This document shows, in pieces, positions 49,602 through 58,644 of a stretch of DNA of 64,000 nt; position 1 is the first letter of the stretch, and the number at the start of each line of letters is the position of its first letter. The stretch is from a virus, in the IMG/VR virus record IMGVR_UViG_3300034073_005193, positions 56,840 through 120,839 of that record; one strand, 5' to 3'. Made by a program: the position numbers and the translations under genes. The notes below the pieces were generated by a model. It worked only from the letters and a program-made list of their open reading frames with translations, made no database searches and was not told where the DNA came from.

Positions 49602-52600
49602 ATGTTTGTAAAAATAGGTGAAGCAATTTCCATTACCGCTGCGGATATTGAAAATTCTGAAAATGTACTTTCAGATCCGGAAATTCAAAATAAATTTGAA
49701 AAAATTGCAAAAGAATTAAAAATTATTGCCCCTAAAGGAGATGATTTTCTTTATTTTAGTGCAGTAATGATGCATGCAGCTGAACATGCTGCTCTTAATG
49801 ATGATGGTTCTTTTAAAGTAACAGCTTCGGGGGATCCAGTTAAAGTTTGGTGGGAGAAAAAAGGAGAGTCGGTAATTTGGAAAAGCAATGATTCAAATTT
49901 GCGACCATATAAAAATAACAATTGTTTCATTGCTGGAACTAAAATTTTAATGTCCGATGGTTCCGTTAAGAACATTGAAGATATTCAAGTAGGCGATGAA
50001 GTAATCACGCATAAAAATAACTTTAAAAAAGTTTTAGAAATTTCTCACAGACCCTATAGTGGAAAATTATTAACTTTAAAAATTAAAAACAATGAAAAAA
50101 TACATTGTACTCCAGAGCATCCATTTTATCATGCAGATTTATCTGGTTATTATACTAAAGGTTTAAAGTCTTTAACAGAAAGAAAAAAGAACAGCTCTTC
50201 TTTTAAGACTGCTTTTAAATTTTCTGAAATTAATAAACTATCAGTAGGAGATCTTCTAACCTCTCCGGTAATTAGACATGAGATTTCTACTGGAACAATT
50301 AATCCTAATCGAGCTAAAATTCTTGGAATCTTTGCAGCTGAAGGATGTTATACTAAAAAATATGACAAAAGACAGGGTATTAGATTTACCATAGGCATAC
50401 ATGAAGAAAAAACCGCTTCAAGCATTAAAGAAGTATTTGAAGAGGAATTCCCAGAATGTTCTGTCAGAGTTTTACCGGAGCCCGAGCGCTCTGTTATTTC
50501 TATCACTGCCACCGGAGGAAATATTGCTGAATATTTCTTCTATCACGTAGGAGAAATGTCAGACCAGAAAAAATTAAGTAAAGAACTAGTTTACGCAGAT
50601 GAAGATTCTAAAAAAGCGTTCTTGTCTGGATATATTGATGGTGATGGCTGCCTAACGGATTACAATAAATTAATTATAATTACAACCTCTCCTCACCTAG
50701 CCTACCAAACAAGAACAATGTTAAATTCAATGAACATTGGGTCTTCATTGCGTAGAAAAAATACGAGTGAAGGAAAAATAAAAATATTACAAAATTATAA
50801 AGAATATAATTGCAAAGACCATTATCGAGTAGAGATATACGGTGATGCTTATAAAAAATTAGAACTAGAAAAATATACTAATAAATATAAATTTAAAGAT
50901 TGCACTCATAGAGTTATATCTAACTTTGAAAAAGATCATTGCCTTCATGTTATAACGGGAATAGAAGAAAATGATTTTAATGGAATGGTTTATAATTTTG
51001 AAGTTGAAGATGATCATTCCTACGTTGCAAATGGTATAGTTACTCATAATTGCGACATTTTCCCCGAATCCGAACTTATTGCTGCCCACAAAAGATGGGT
51101 AGGCAAGCCTTTATGTCTTGATCATAAAAGCTCTTCAGTTGATATGATTCGAGGGTTAATCGTAGATACTTATTATGATAGAAAATTAAAAAGAGTTGTT
51201 GCACTTTGCGCATTGGATAAGAAAAATTATCCAGATTTAGCCAGAAAAGTATCAACCGGTTATGCTGCGTCTGTTTCAATGGGAACAGGAGTTGGCAAGG
51301 CAATTTGTTATGATTGTGGCAACGTTGCTAGAACAGAACATGATTTTTGTTCTCACATGAAAAATAAATCATGTTACGGGGAAGTTAATTTGGATCTTAA
51401 TCCAATAGAACTATCCATTGTTGTCAACGGAGCAGATCCAAAAGCAAAAATTAAAACAATTATTGCTGCTGCAAATAGTATAGCAAAATATGTTGAAATG
51501 AAAGAAGATGAACTTTCTAAAGTGGAGCCAGAATTAAAAAATAATCGTTTTAAAGATATGCTCTCATCTTTAGAAAATGTTACAGCGCAATTAAATCAAT
51601 TAAAAGAGGAAATTGAAAAGCTGTCAGAAGAAATGCAAGGCGAGGAAGAAACCTCTTCAGAAGATTCAAGTGATAGTTTAGAAAAGGAAGCTTCTGATAA
51701 ATCATCGGAATATGCACTAAAAAGCATTTCCAATAAATTAGATACAATATTTGAAAAAATTAACAAACTTTATAGTTTTAATAAGGATGAACAAATGACT
51801 ACTAAGAAACAAGCTTATTTCCAAGGTGGCGGCGGAATGAACGAGCCACAAACATATGCAAAAGAAGATGCGGATACAATTCGTAATACCAAAGATAAAC
51901 AAATGGGCGGTCAAATGAATACTGGTCCAGTTGACGGAATGCATCCAGGATATGAATCTTTTGGCGAATCAGAAGAAGCACGCAAACGTAGACTTCAACG
52001 CTTAGCTGAAGAAGAAATGCGTTCAATTCGTCGTCAAGCAGCATTAGAAGTTGCCAAAGAAAATCTTGCCAAAAAGCAAGCATATTTCCAAGGCGGTGGT
52101 GGTGCAAATGAACCACAAACCTATACAAAAGAAGATGCTGATAAAATTCGTAATACTCAAGATAAGCAAATGGTTGGAGCGTCTCCATTTCCCAATACCG
52201 GTGATGTAGACGGTTTATTTCCAGGCGACCAAGATAAAAAAGAAAAACTTTCTCGTGCAAAACTCACTGCACGTTTCTTAAAAGCAGCTGCAGCTAATGG
52301 TAATGACGATCTTGCAAATTCACGCTGGGAAGTTTTTGCTGATAAAAAACTCGTTTTCTCAGCTAGCGTTAATGAAATTACTGGTGGTCGCTCAAATGCC
52401 CTTTATGATTCAGTTGCTAATGAGGGCTTTGGTCGCTCATTAATTGCAAAAATCCGAACTAATGGCTTGGAAAAAGTTGCCACCATGTATAAATCAGCAC
52501 AAGCAGCACCACCTGCCCCAATGGCAGCCCCCGCTCCAATGGCAGCTCCAGCACCTGTTCCAATGCCAGGCGCTGCCCCCGCTGGTGATTTGTTGGATAT

Positions 52601-54203
52601 TCCAATGAACCCAGAAGAAGGAGTTGCAGCTGCAAGATCTGATGTGGGCGGTAAAGGGGATCCATCAGAAAATCTTGATGGATTACTTAACAAGGCAGAA
52701 GAAGTTCTTGCAGATATTCGTGAAGGCGTCAAAGCCCTTCAAAATCAAGCAGGCAAGCCTGGTGGAGAAGCTGGTGAATTTGAAGAATTAGCAGGCGCAG
52801 AACAATCTGGTGCTCTTAGCCCAACAACAGCATCATTGGTTTCCATGCAAAAGAAACTTGGTTCAACAATTCTTGCAGCTATGAAAGAAACTGCTGTTAA
52901 ATTATCCAGTGTTTCTGATGAATTAAGACTTGCAAAACGAGTTCTTGTTAAGAATGCTTCTCGAGAAGTTCGTTCTACCGTTGAAGAAAGCAAAGCTGCT
53001 ACAAGAGAAATTCTTGCTGATTGCTATACTCTTATGAGCGCATTTAGCAAATATGCATCATCTACAGAAATGCTTGCAAAACAAGCCGCTCAAGAGGTTA
53101 CTATGGTTAAAATGGCACAAACTAAAAAAGAAACACCAGAAGAAGAAAAGAAACGAAAAGCACGAGAAGCTGCTGCTCGTGAAGTTGCCGGAAAACATCC
53201 AATGTTTAAAACTTTTAAAACAGATGATTCTCACAGTGTTAGCGATTGGGATCATGTAAGCGATGCCTGGGACGTTGATGATTCAGGTTCAAGCGATGAT
53301 TTGGGCATGGGCGATGATTTGATGCATGCTCTTGACATGGGCGATGTAGATCATGACTCTATGTTAATAGACGATAATGATGCTGACGTGGAAATGGCAA
53401 TTGGTCCTAATGCTAAAGTTAAAGGAGATAGCAATTCTATTGCAGAGCTTGCTAAAAATCTTAAGACTTCCGAAGATCTTTCTACCAAAGAAGGTCGCGC
53501 CGCTTATCGTGCAAAACAAGCTGCCAAAGCAATGCAATACAGCAGCATGCTTGACGAAGCCCATGGCAAAGCAGGACCAGTTCTTTCTGGAATGAAAGGC
53601 GATGGAGCTAAAGTTGAAACTCTTCAAGAAATTCAAGAAGATATGTTGGGAGTTGCAACCAAAGAAGTGTCATCTAAAGATGTTTCTCCAAAGACCAAAA
53701 AAGCAGCAGACGACATTCAAAAACTTGTCATTGCAGGTCGCATAAATGCATCTGAAGTTGATCAGCTTGTTAAAGCAGGGTTGGATAAAGAAGCTGTTAA
53801 ATACTGGAAAGATTTCTACGGTCAATCCAAAGATAAAGCCAGCAAAGAATTTGCAGCAGATCTCACTTCAGAACATGCTCAAGCTAAAAAAGCAGAGAGC
53901 ATGGATGGCTTCCGTGTTAAAATTGCACGCGCCTATGACCTTGCCAACGAAATGGCAATGAAAGGTCTTATCGGTCGTGACAAGCATGCTATCAAAGAAC
54001 AAGTTGATGAACTTATGAGCTTCAATGATGCAGGCTTTGAATCCATGAAGAAACACGTTGAACGCACACCAATGACCCGTACCGCCTCTTATGTAATGCC
54101 TCAAGTTGGCTTAATGAGCGAAGAGCTTATTGCCACAGCATCTGCAGAATCAGGTGATCTTGTCAATGAATTTGCAGCAGCTTTTGCTAATCGCAAATAC
54201 TGA
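49602..54203 (+). CDS. Prohead protease fused to scaffold-like region, interrupted by an intein
   Basis: The 1533-residue precursor has four parts. (1) An N-terminal 107 residues (leader M-F-V-K-I-G-E-A). (2) An intein (108-483). (3) A maturation-protease region: C-D-I-F-P-E-S-E-L, a His (A-A-H-K-R), G-K-P-L-C-L-D-H, S-T-G-Y-A-A-S-V-S-M-G-T, a Cys/His zinc-like cluster (C-Y-D-C ... F-C-S-H-M) and N-P-I-E-L-S-I-V-V-N-G-A-D-P, as in prohead protease families with His/Ser active sites. (4) From about residue 680 a long acidic and Ala-rich region with a Pro-rich linker and repeats, likely scaffold. A second start at 51795 may give part 4 alone. After splicing the protein would be 1157 residues. 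The protease family is a strong but not certain call. Confidence 0.75.
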   Translation: MFVKIGEAISITAADIENSENVLSDPEIQNKFEKIAKELKIIAPKGDDFLYFSAVMMHAAEHAALNDDGSFKVTASGDPVKVWWEKKGESVIWKSNDSNLRPYKNNNCFIAGTKILMSDGSVKNIEDIQVGDEVITHKNNFKKVLEISHRPYSGKLLTLKIKNNEKIHCTPEHPFYHADLSGYYTKGLKSLTERKKNSSSFKTAFKFSEINKLSVGDLLTSPVIRHEISTGTINPNRAKILGIFAAEGCYTKKYDKRQGIRFTIGIHEEKTASSIKEVFEEEFPECSVRVLPEPERSVISITATGGNIAEYFFYHVGEMSDQKKLSKELVYADEDSKKAFLSGYIDGDGCLTDYNKLIIITTSPHLAYQTRTMLNSMNIGSSLRRKNTSEGKIKILQNYKEYNCKDHYRVEIYGDAYKKLELEKYTNKYKFKDCTHRVISNFEKDHCLHVITGIEENDFNGMVYNFEVEDDHSYVANGIVTHNCDIFPESELIAAHKRWVGKPLCLDHKSSSVDMIRGLIVDTYYDRKLKRVVALCALDKKNYPDLARKVSTGYAASVSMGTGVGKAICYDCGNVARTEHDFCSHMKNKSCYGEVNLDLNPIELSIVVNGADPKAKIKTIIAAANSIAKYVEMKEDELSKVEPELKNNRFKDMLSSLENVTAQLNQLKEEIEKLSEEMQGEEETSSEDSSDSLEKEASDKSSEYALKSISNKLDTIFEKINKLYSFNKDEQMTTKKQAYFQGGGGMNEPQTYAKEDADTIRNTKDKQMGGQMNTGPVDGMHPGYESFGESEEARKRRLQRLAEEEMRSIRRQAALEVAKENLAKKQAYFQGGGGANEPQTYTKEDADKIRNTQDKQMVGASPFPNTGDVDGLFPGDQDKKEKLSRAKLTARFLKAAAANGNDDLANSRWEVFADKKLVFSASVNEITGGRSNALYDSVANEGFGRSLIAKIRTNGLEKVATMYKSAQAAPPAPMAAPAPMAAPAPVPMPGAAPAGDLLDIPMNPEEGVAAARSDVGGKGDPSENLDGLLNKAEEVLADIREGVKALQNQAGKPGGEAGEFEELAGAEQSGALSPTTASLVSMQKKLGSTILAAMKETAVKLSSVSDELRLAKRVLVKNASREVRSTVEESKAATREILADCYTLMSAFSKYASSTEMLAKQAAQEVTMVKMAQTKKETPEEEKKRKAREAAAREVAGKHPMFKTFKTDDSHSVSDWDHVSDAWDVDDSGSSDDLGMGDDLMHALDMGDVDHDSMLIDDNDADVEMAIGPNAKVKGDSNSIAELAKNLKTSEDLSTKEGRAAYRAKQAAKAMQYSSMLDEAHGKAGPVLSGMKGDGAKVETLQEIQEDMLGVATKEVSSKDVSPKTKKAADDIQKLVIAGRINASEVDQLVKAGLDKEAVKYWKDFYGQSKDKASKEFAADLTSEHAQAKKAESMDGFRVKIARAYDLANEMAMKGLIGRDKHAIKEQVDELMSFNDAGFESMKKHVERTPMTRTASYVMPQVGLMSEELIATASAESGDLVNEFAAAFANRKY
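49923..51050 (+). mobile_element. Homing intein, 376 aa, with LAGLIDADG (DOD) endonuclease
   Basis: All splicing blocks are visible. Block A starts with Cys108 (C-F-I-A-G-T-K-I-L-M, then V-G-D-E-V-I). Block B is H-C-T-P-E-H-P-F-Y-H (T-x-x-H). The endonuclease blocks are I-L-G-I-F-A-A-E-G-C and F-L-S-G-Y-I-D-G-D-G-C. Block F is Y-N-F-E-V-E-D-D-H-S-Y-V. Block G is G-I-V-T-H-N, ending with the His-Asn pair at 483. The first residue of the downstream extein is Cys484, required for trans-esterification. Both exteins join as N-N-N/C-D-I-F-P in a conserved part of the protease. Confidence 0.93.
51795..54203 (+). other. Possible nested in-frame gene: scaffold-like region translated from internal start
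   Basis: ATG 51795 lies in frame within the 49602 gene and has a strong SD (AAGGA at 51783-51787, 7 bp spacing). The 802-residue product begins MTTKKQAYFQGGGG. Codon choice changes visibly around here: Arg shifts from mostly AGA to many CGT/CGC codons, as expected for a highly expressed product. In other phages protease and scaffold are nested in the same way (lambda C/Nu3). No independent proof of use; the long protein could be made as well. Confidence 0.5.
51804..52221 (+). repeat. Two direct repeats encoding a KKQAYFQGGGG module
   Basis: 51804-51947 and 52072-52221 encode similar peptides: K-K-Q-A-Y-F-Q-G-G-G-G, then N-E-P-Q-T-Y, K-E-D-A-D, I-R-N-T, D-K-Q-M and V-D-G. They are about 90 residues apart, and separate copies differ at many third positions. 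A Glu/Arg-rich helix (A-R-K-R-R-L-Q-R-L-A-E-E-E-M-R) joins them. Confidence 0.75.
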
Positions 54204-54219
54204 TAACAAATATTATTAA

Positions 54220-54262
54220 AATAAGGGCAAACTCTAACATAAGTATAGAGTTTGCCTTTATT
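54220..54262 (+). terminator. 17-bp hairpin after the protease/scaffold gene
   Basis: Arms 54220-54236 and 54246-54262 pair over 17 bp with one G-U, leaving a 9-base loop. The right arm is followed by a T-rich but interrupted stretch (TATTTT). A TATTATTAAA element (54211-54220) leads into the left arm. It probably ends transcripts of the protease/scaffold gene; AAGGAAC follows as RBS for the gene at 54281. Confidence 0.6.
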
Positions 54263-54280
54263 ATTTTAAGGAACAAAAAA

Positions 54281-54553
54281 ATGAAATTGCAATTTAATAT
54301 CGCCTCTGAAATGAATGAAATTTTACAAAGTTCACTTGTAAAAAGCGCATCTGTTGTTGAGCAAAAAACAAGTAAAAATTATGATGAAATTTCATCTCAT
54401 ATTATAAATTTATCAGAGATGGCTATAGAGTTAGACAATCGAGGAATGAATAAAACGGCTTCTTCTTTAAGAAAGACAGCTCGAATGTTTCTTGATTCTG
54501 TTGAAATTAATAGCCAAGCATATAAAATTGCAGAACTTTACGGACTAGTTTGA
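54281..54553 (+). CDS. Small virion-associated helical protein, 90 aa (leader + helical module family)
   Basis: RBS AAGGAAC. The product begins MKLQFNIASEMNEILQSSL, then a short linker and the module K-N-Y-D-E-I ... I-I-N-L-S-E-M-A-I-E-L-D-N-R-G-M-N-K-T-A-S-S-L. The leader (A-S-E-M-N-E-I-L) and module recur in the next proteins at 54563, 58446 and 58645. Small size and position just after the protease/scaffold gene fit a head-internal protein. Function unknown. Confidence 0.6.
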   Translation: MKLQFNIASEMNEILQSSLVKSASVVEQKTSKNYDEISSHIINLSEMAIELDNRGMNKTASSLRKTARMFLDSVEINSQAYKIAELYGLV

Positions 54554-54562
54554 AGGACAGAC

Positions 54563-57500
54563 ATGATAAAATCAAATAATTCTATTGCTTTAGATATGGA
54601 CAGTTTAATTCAAAAAAAATTAGAATTAAATAAAACTGCTAAAAAAAATAAAGTTAAATGTTGCAGCAAATGTGGAGAATCTTGTAAATGCGACAAAGAT
54701 TGTCCTTGCAATTCTAGCTGTTCTTCTGATTGCTCTAACTGTTATGACATGAGTAAAAAGTCATATCAAGAAATATTTAATTTTATTTTAAAAACATCTG
54801 AAAAAGTTGATAATTTAGGATTTGATAAAATTGCAACTGAGCTTTTAAAAGCATCTTCTAATTTGGATTCTGAGCTACAAGAAAAAAATAAAGATTTAAA
54901 TTTTGCAAGAACTAGAAGACCTAAAGCGACTGAGGATGCTAAAAAAACTGAAAAAGCGGCTAAGAAAGCTGAAGAGGAGGCTAAGAAAGCTGAAGAGGAG
55001 GCTAAAAAAGCTGCTGAAGAAGCCGCCCGAGCCGCCGATGCCGCTGCAGAAGAAGCCGCTAAAGAAGCCAGAAGAGCTTCCGAAGAAGCTAATGCCAGAA
55101 GGAGAAGATTAATGTCTGGAATTGCTGAAATTCCCTCTCAGACAGAGAAAAAAACCGAGCCAGCTTCTCCTGAAGTGGTCGTTACAAAAATACCATATTC
55201 TGGACCAGCAGTCGGAGCAAAAAAATCAAAACCCAGAAAAACCTCCGATAAACCTTCCAATGTACAACGAACAACAGATCCTAGCACTGGAGAAACTGTA
55301 GTCACGGTTCCGTCTATTTCTAAGCAGCCTAGCGCTGTTAGAACTCCCAAGAATAAAAGCAAGAGCCTGCAGGAGAAACCTAAAGAGAACAAGAGAACTA
55401 AAGAAGACTTAGAGCTAGAGAGAAGAACTCTAGAAGATTTTGAAGGTTTTGAAGGAGAAAGAGAATACGACGAGTCAATAGAATTATTTAAAAAGAAACC
55501 CATACTTGAGGGCATGACTTTTCGAGATTTGGAAAGCCGAGAATCTCTTGAAGACATCATTGATGATAATGGAAAGCGTAAAGGCGAAGGCAAACGTAAA
55601 CCCAAATCATCTGAAGAATATAAAGAAGCACTCGAACTACAGATGATGGGGGATGTTGAATTAAAAAGAATAAATAGAAAAATTGAAAATCTCAGATCTG
55701 CAACAGGTATTGATCCAAAAGAAAAAAAAGAACAATTAGAAGAATTAGAAAAATTAAAAAATTCTACAATAGAAAAAAAGAAAAAAGAAATAGAAGAAAA
55801 AATTGAAAAATATAAAAAAGAACAATCTAAAGAAGAACCTAAAAAAGAAGCTCCTCTTGCGTCCACTACCAGATCTAGATCTCAAGAAAATTGGAGATAC
55901 ATATCGCCTCAAGAGTATAAGAATAAACTCATTACAGAGTTAATGGAAGGATTGTTAAAGAAAAAAAATAAAATAAGAGAACTTAAATCAAAAATACGTC
56001 TAGCCCCTGAAGGGACGAATAACACTGAAGAGAAAAAACAATTAGAAGAATTAGAAAAATCATATGAAAATGATGTAGAAAATGGTCAAAAAGAAATAAA
56101 TGAAAAAGTTGAAAAATATATAAAATTTTTTAAAAGACAACTTGAAAAGAGGGAGGAGGCTGCAAAATCTAAAGTCAACCACCTCATAAGCCCTATAATA
56201 GAGGGAATTCAAAGACTTTCAAGAGAAAATCTTGACGAAGGTATTGTAGAGATTAATAAAGAATTAGCTAAGGCTGGAGGGAGTTCCAGTGTTGGCTCTA
56301 TGGTTCAATCAATAAATAATTTATTAAATTATGAACATAATTTAAGACGTGAAAGAGAAATTTCTAAAAGAATTAACAGAATACTTGCTATTGAAAAAGC
56401 AGAACTTATTCATTTAGAAAATCAGTTTGATTTATTTGAAAAAGAACAAGGCTCTAAAATAAAACAATTAAAAAAAGATAAAAGCATATCTAACAAAGAT
56501 AAAAAAAATAAAAGAGAACAACTAATGGCAGAAGCAGATGCTGAGAGGGCTTTCTTAAGCGATAAACAAAAAGAATTTAACGAAATGTTTCAAATGCTAA
56601 GAAAAGAGCTTTTAAAGCTCCCAGTAGAAGAATTGCATCCTGGGCAACAACCCACCATACCAAATTCAATATCTTATCAAAAAGCATATAATATGTTTAA
56701 AAAAGATTATGGACATTGGTGGTCTTATGAAAAATTTAAAGAAAGATTAAATTCTTACTTTTCAAATTTATCATACGATGATATAAAAGAATTTTATGAA
56801 TCTATTGTAATAAATAAAGAATTTCCATTATCAAAACAAACTGAATTTATTAATTATTTAAAACCAGCCGCTAGCGCGCCAACTCTTCCCAGCGAATTGG
56901 TTCCTTCATTGGAGTTGGATAGAACTTTAACGGACACAGAGGCAATGAGAGAGATGGAAAGCATGCGAGCTGCAAAATTAAGAGCAAAACTTCTTAAAAT
57001 AGAAAATCCAACAGAAGAAGAAAAAGCTGAAGCAGAAAGATTGTCAAAAGTTATAATGGGCAATAAACAAAGACAATTAGCAGAAGATCTCAAAAAGCAA
57101 AAAGAAGAAGCGGTAGTTGGTGATAGACAAGCTCTTTTAAATAAATATATTTTAGATAAAAGAGATTCGATGATTGAAGAAAAAATAATAAACTTTGTGC
57201 CAAAACTAATACGTGCCTTTGAACAAAAATATTTTCCTGTCACCATCGAACAAGAGGAACAAATAATAGAATTCTTGTCTATAAAAGTAGACCGAAGCTC
57301 ACAAGAAGTTATCAGCGCTGTTTTTAATGACGAAATAACCGATGAATTGCTTCGACTTGTATATATTAAATTAACGAATGAATATCCTGTAGAAGATAAA
57401 AAAACTGATTATAAAAAAATATTAAAAGAATACTTATTTGAAAATAAAGAAATTTTATCTTATTTTAGAAGATTAAAATCTAAATACAGTTTAAGCGAAG

Positions 57501-58432
57501 TACAAATTATAAATAACGTAGTTGAAAGCCTTACAGACGAAGAAGTGAAGTTGTCTCTGGTTGATGTAAAGTTAGATGTAGACATAGCAAGAAAAAAGTG
57601 GAGAAAATTATTCATTTTAAGAACTCCTATACCTTTATTTTTAAAGTCAAAAATCGATGAAGAAGTTAAAAGAAATCTAAGCCAGCCAGCTCAATACATA
57701 CCAGATACAGCTCGCCTTTCTTTAACAAAATTTGAAAAGAAAACTCATACACAATTAAAAGATGCTATTAAAAAGTCAAATCTAGTAAGATCTCTCATAG
57801 CTCAATTAAGTCAAGGCAAGATGATAGATAGTAATAGAATAATTGATGATGTCTTTAATGCAGCTAGCGAAACAGAAATTGAAGAGCTTTTTGACACCGT
57901 AGAAGAGGGCTTTTTAAGCATTCCTGCCTGGCTAGAAGAAGCGATCACAGACAAAATCAACGCAGAGCTTATTGAAGTTGATTATAGAGCACAAGAAGCT
58001 GCCAAAACAAAAGAGTATAAAGAAGCTTTGAAACAGTCAATATTAAATTCAGAAAAGGTTGAAAATTTCTTTAATAATTTAAAATCAACAAGATACAATA
58101 TAGAAATTAATGAAGTTTCTAAAGTTAATATTGTTAATGCAGTGGTTGAAAATATGAGCAAATTTTTATTAGATGATCTTTCAAAACATTTAAACTTACA
58201 AGAATATGTATTAAATGTAATTCCATTCTATTTAATGAGGGCATTAGCAGAGGAAGCAGCGAATCATTTTAGGATAGATAAAAAAATAATAAATCAAGAA
58301 TTTACATTTTTATTTAATAGAAATATTAATAAATTGCCTGAAGTTAACAAAACCTCATCTAGTTTCGATAAAATGCTTCGATCATTAGAGGAAAAAATCA
58401 ATAATTTGTATGCATTTGCCATGGTTAAATAA
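54563..58432 (+). CDS. Very large coiled-coil protein with N-terminal Cys cluster and leader module, 1289 aa
   Basis: Opens with leader N-S-I-A-L-D-M-D-S-L-I-Q-K-K-L, then a Cys-rich cluster (10 Cys in about 28 residues, 54660-54745) and the shared module (K-S-Y-Q-E-I-F-N-F-I-L-K-T-S-E-K-V-D-N-L-G-F-D-K-I-A-T-E-L). After that it is a Lys/Glu/Ala-rich coil (about 115-190, TolA-like repeats), charged helices with Glu/Lys heptads, and a more globular alpha-helical C-terminal part (about 720-1289). No enzyme motif. Probably an internal virion protein ejected with the DNA or a large scaffold. Neighbours share the leader. Confidence 0.6.
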   Translation: MIKSNNSIALDMDSLIQKKLELNKTAKKNKVKCCSKCGESCKCDKDCPCNSSCSSDCSNCYDMSKKSYQEIFNFILKTSEKVDNLGFDKIATELLKASSNLDSELQEKNKDLNFARTRRPKATEDAKKTEKAAKKAEEEAKKAEEEAKKAAEEAARAADAAAEEAAKEARRASEEANARRRRLMSGIAEIPSQTEKKTEPASPEVVVTKIPYSGPAVGAKKSKPRKTSDKPSNVQRTTDPSTGETVVTVPSISKQPSAVRTPKNKSKSLQEKPKENKRTKEDLELERRTLEDFEGFEGEREYDESIELFKKKPILEGMTFRDLESRESLEDIIDDNGKRKGEGKRKPKSSEEYKEALELQMMGDVELKRINRKIENLRSATGIDPKEKKEQLEELEKLKNSTIEKKKKEIEEKIEKYKKEQSKEEPKKEAPLASTTRSRSQENWRYISPQEYKNKLITELMEGLLKKKNKIRELKSKIRLAPEGTNNTEEKKQLEELEKSYENDVENGQKEINEKVEKYIKFFKRQLEKREEAAKSKVNHLISPIIEGIQRLSRENLDEGIVEINKELAKAGGSSSVGSMVQSINNLLNYEHNLRREREISKRINRILAIEKAELIHLENQFDLFEKEQGSKIKQLKKDKSISNKDKKNKREQLMAEADAERAFLSDKQKEFNEMFQMLRKELLKLPVEELHPGQQPTIPNSISYQKAYNMFKKDYGHWWSYEKFKERLNSYFSNLSYDDIKEFYESIVINKEFPLSKQTEFINYLKPAASAPTLPSELVPSLELDRTLTDTEAMREMESMRAAKLRAKLLKIENPTEEEKAEAERLSKVIMGNKQRQLAEDLKKQKEEAVVGDRQALLNKYILDKRDSMIEEKIINFVPKLIRAFEQKYFPVTIEQEEQIIEFLSIKVDRSSQEVISAVFNDEITDELLRLVYIKLTNEYPVEDKKTDYKKILKEYLFENKEILSYFRRLKSKYSLSEVQIINNVVESLTDEEVKLSLVDVKLDVDIARKKWRKLFILRTPIPLFLKSKIDEEVKRNLSQPAQYIPDTARLSLTKFEKKTHTQLKDAIKKSNLVRSLIAQLSQGKMIDSNRIIDDVFNAASETEIEELFDTVEEGFLSIPAWLEEAITDKINAELIEVDYRAQEAAKTKEYKEALKQSILNSEKVENFFNNLKSTRYNIEINEVSKVNIVNAVVENMSKFLLDDLSKHLNLQEYVLNVIPFYLMRALAEEAANHFRIDKKIINQEFTFLFNRNINKLPEVNKTSSSFDKMLRSLEEKINNLYAFAMVK

Positions 58433-58445
58433 TTAGGAATAAATT

Positions 58446-58643
58446 ATGAAAAAAATAGATGTAGCTCAAGAGATGACAGATCGTTTAAACGCAGAAAGTG
58501 AATTAAATTCTGATAAATTTAAATTGCAAATTGCTTTAGAGTGTTTAAATAAAGCTGCTATATGTTTTGACATGGCAGATAAAGAAAAATACTCTGAAAA
58601 AATTACAAAAATAATGGAAAAATTATCTAAAGTAGAGGAATGA
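58446..58643 (+). CDS. Small helical virion-family protein, 65 aa
   Basis: RBS AGGAATAA. The product starts MKKIDVAQEMTDRLNAESEL and continues as two helices (L-Q-I-A-L-E-C-L-N-K-A-A-I-C-F-D-M-A, then Y-S-E-K-I-T-K-I-M-E-K-L). It keeps the V-A-x-E-M leader and a shortened form of the module shared with its neighbours. Unknown; same operon as the 54281-60036 family. Confidence 0.55.
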   Translation: MKKIDVAQEMTDRLNAESELNSDKFKLQIALECLNKAAICFDMADKEKYSEKITKIMEKLSKVEE

Positions 58644-58644
58644 C

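Noticed and set aside
51804-51840. AYFQG looks like a TEV protease site or engineered tag.
   Set aside because: It lacks the E-N-L part of the TEV site, occurs twice within a natural-looking repeat and has no vector sequence around it.
55138-55866. Minus-strand Ser/Phe-rich 242-residue frame.
   Set aside because: Mirror of Lys/Glu-rich codons of the 54563 gene; no start signal and no family features.
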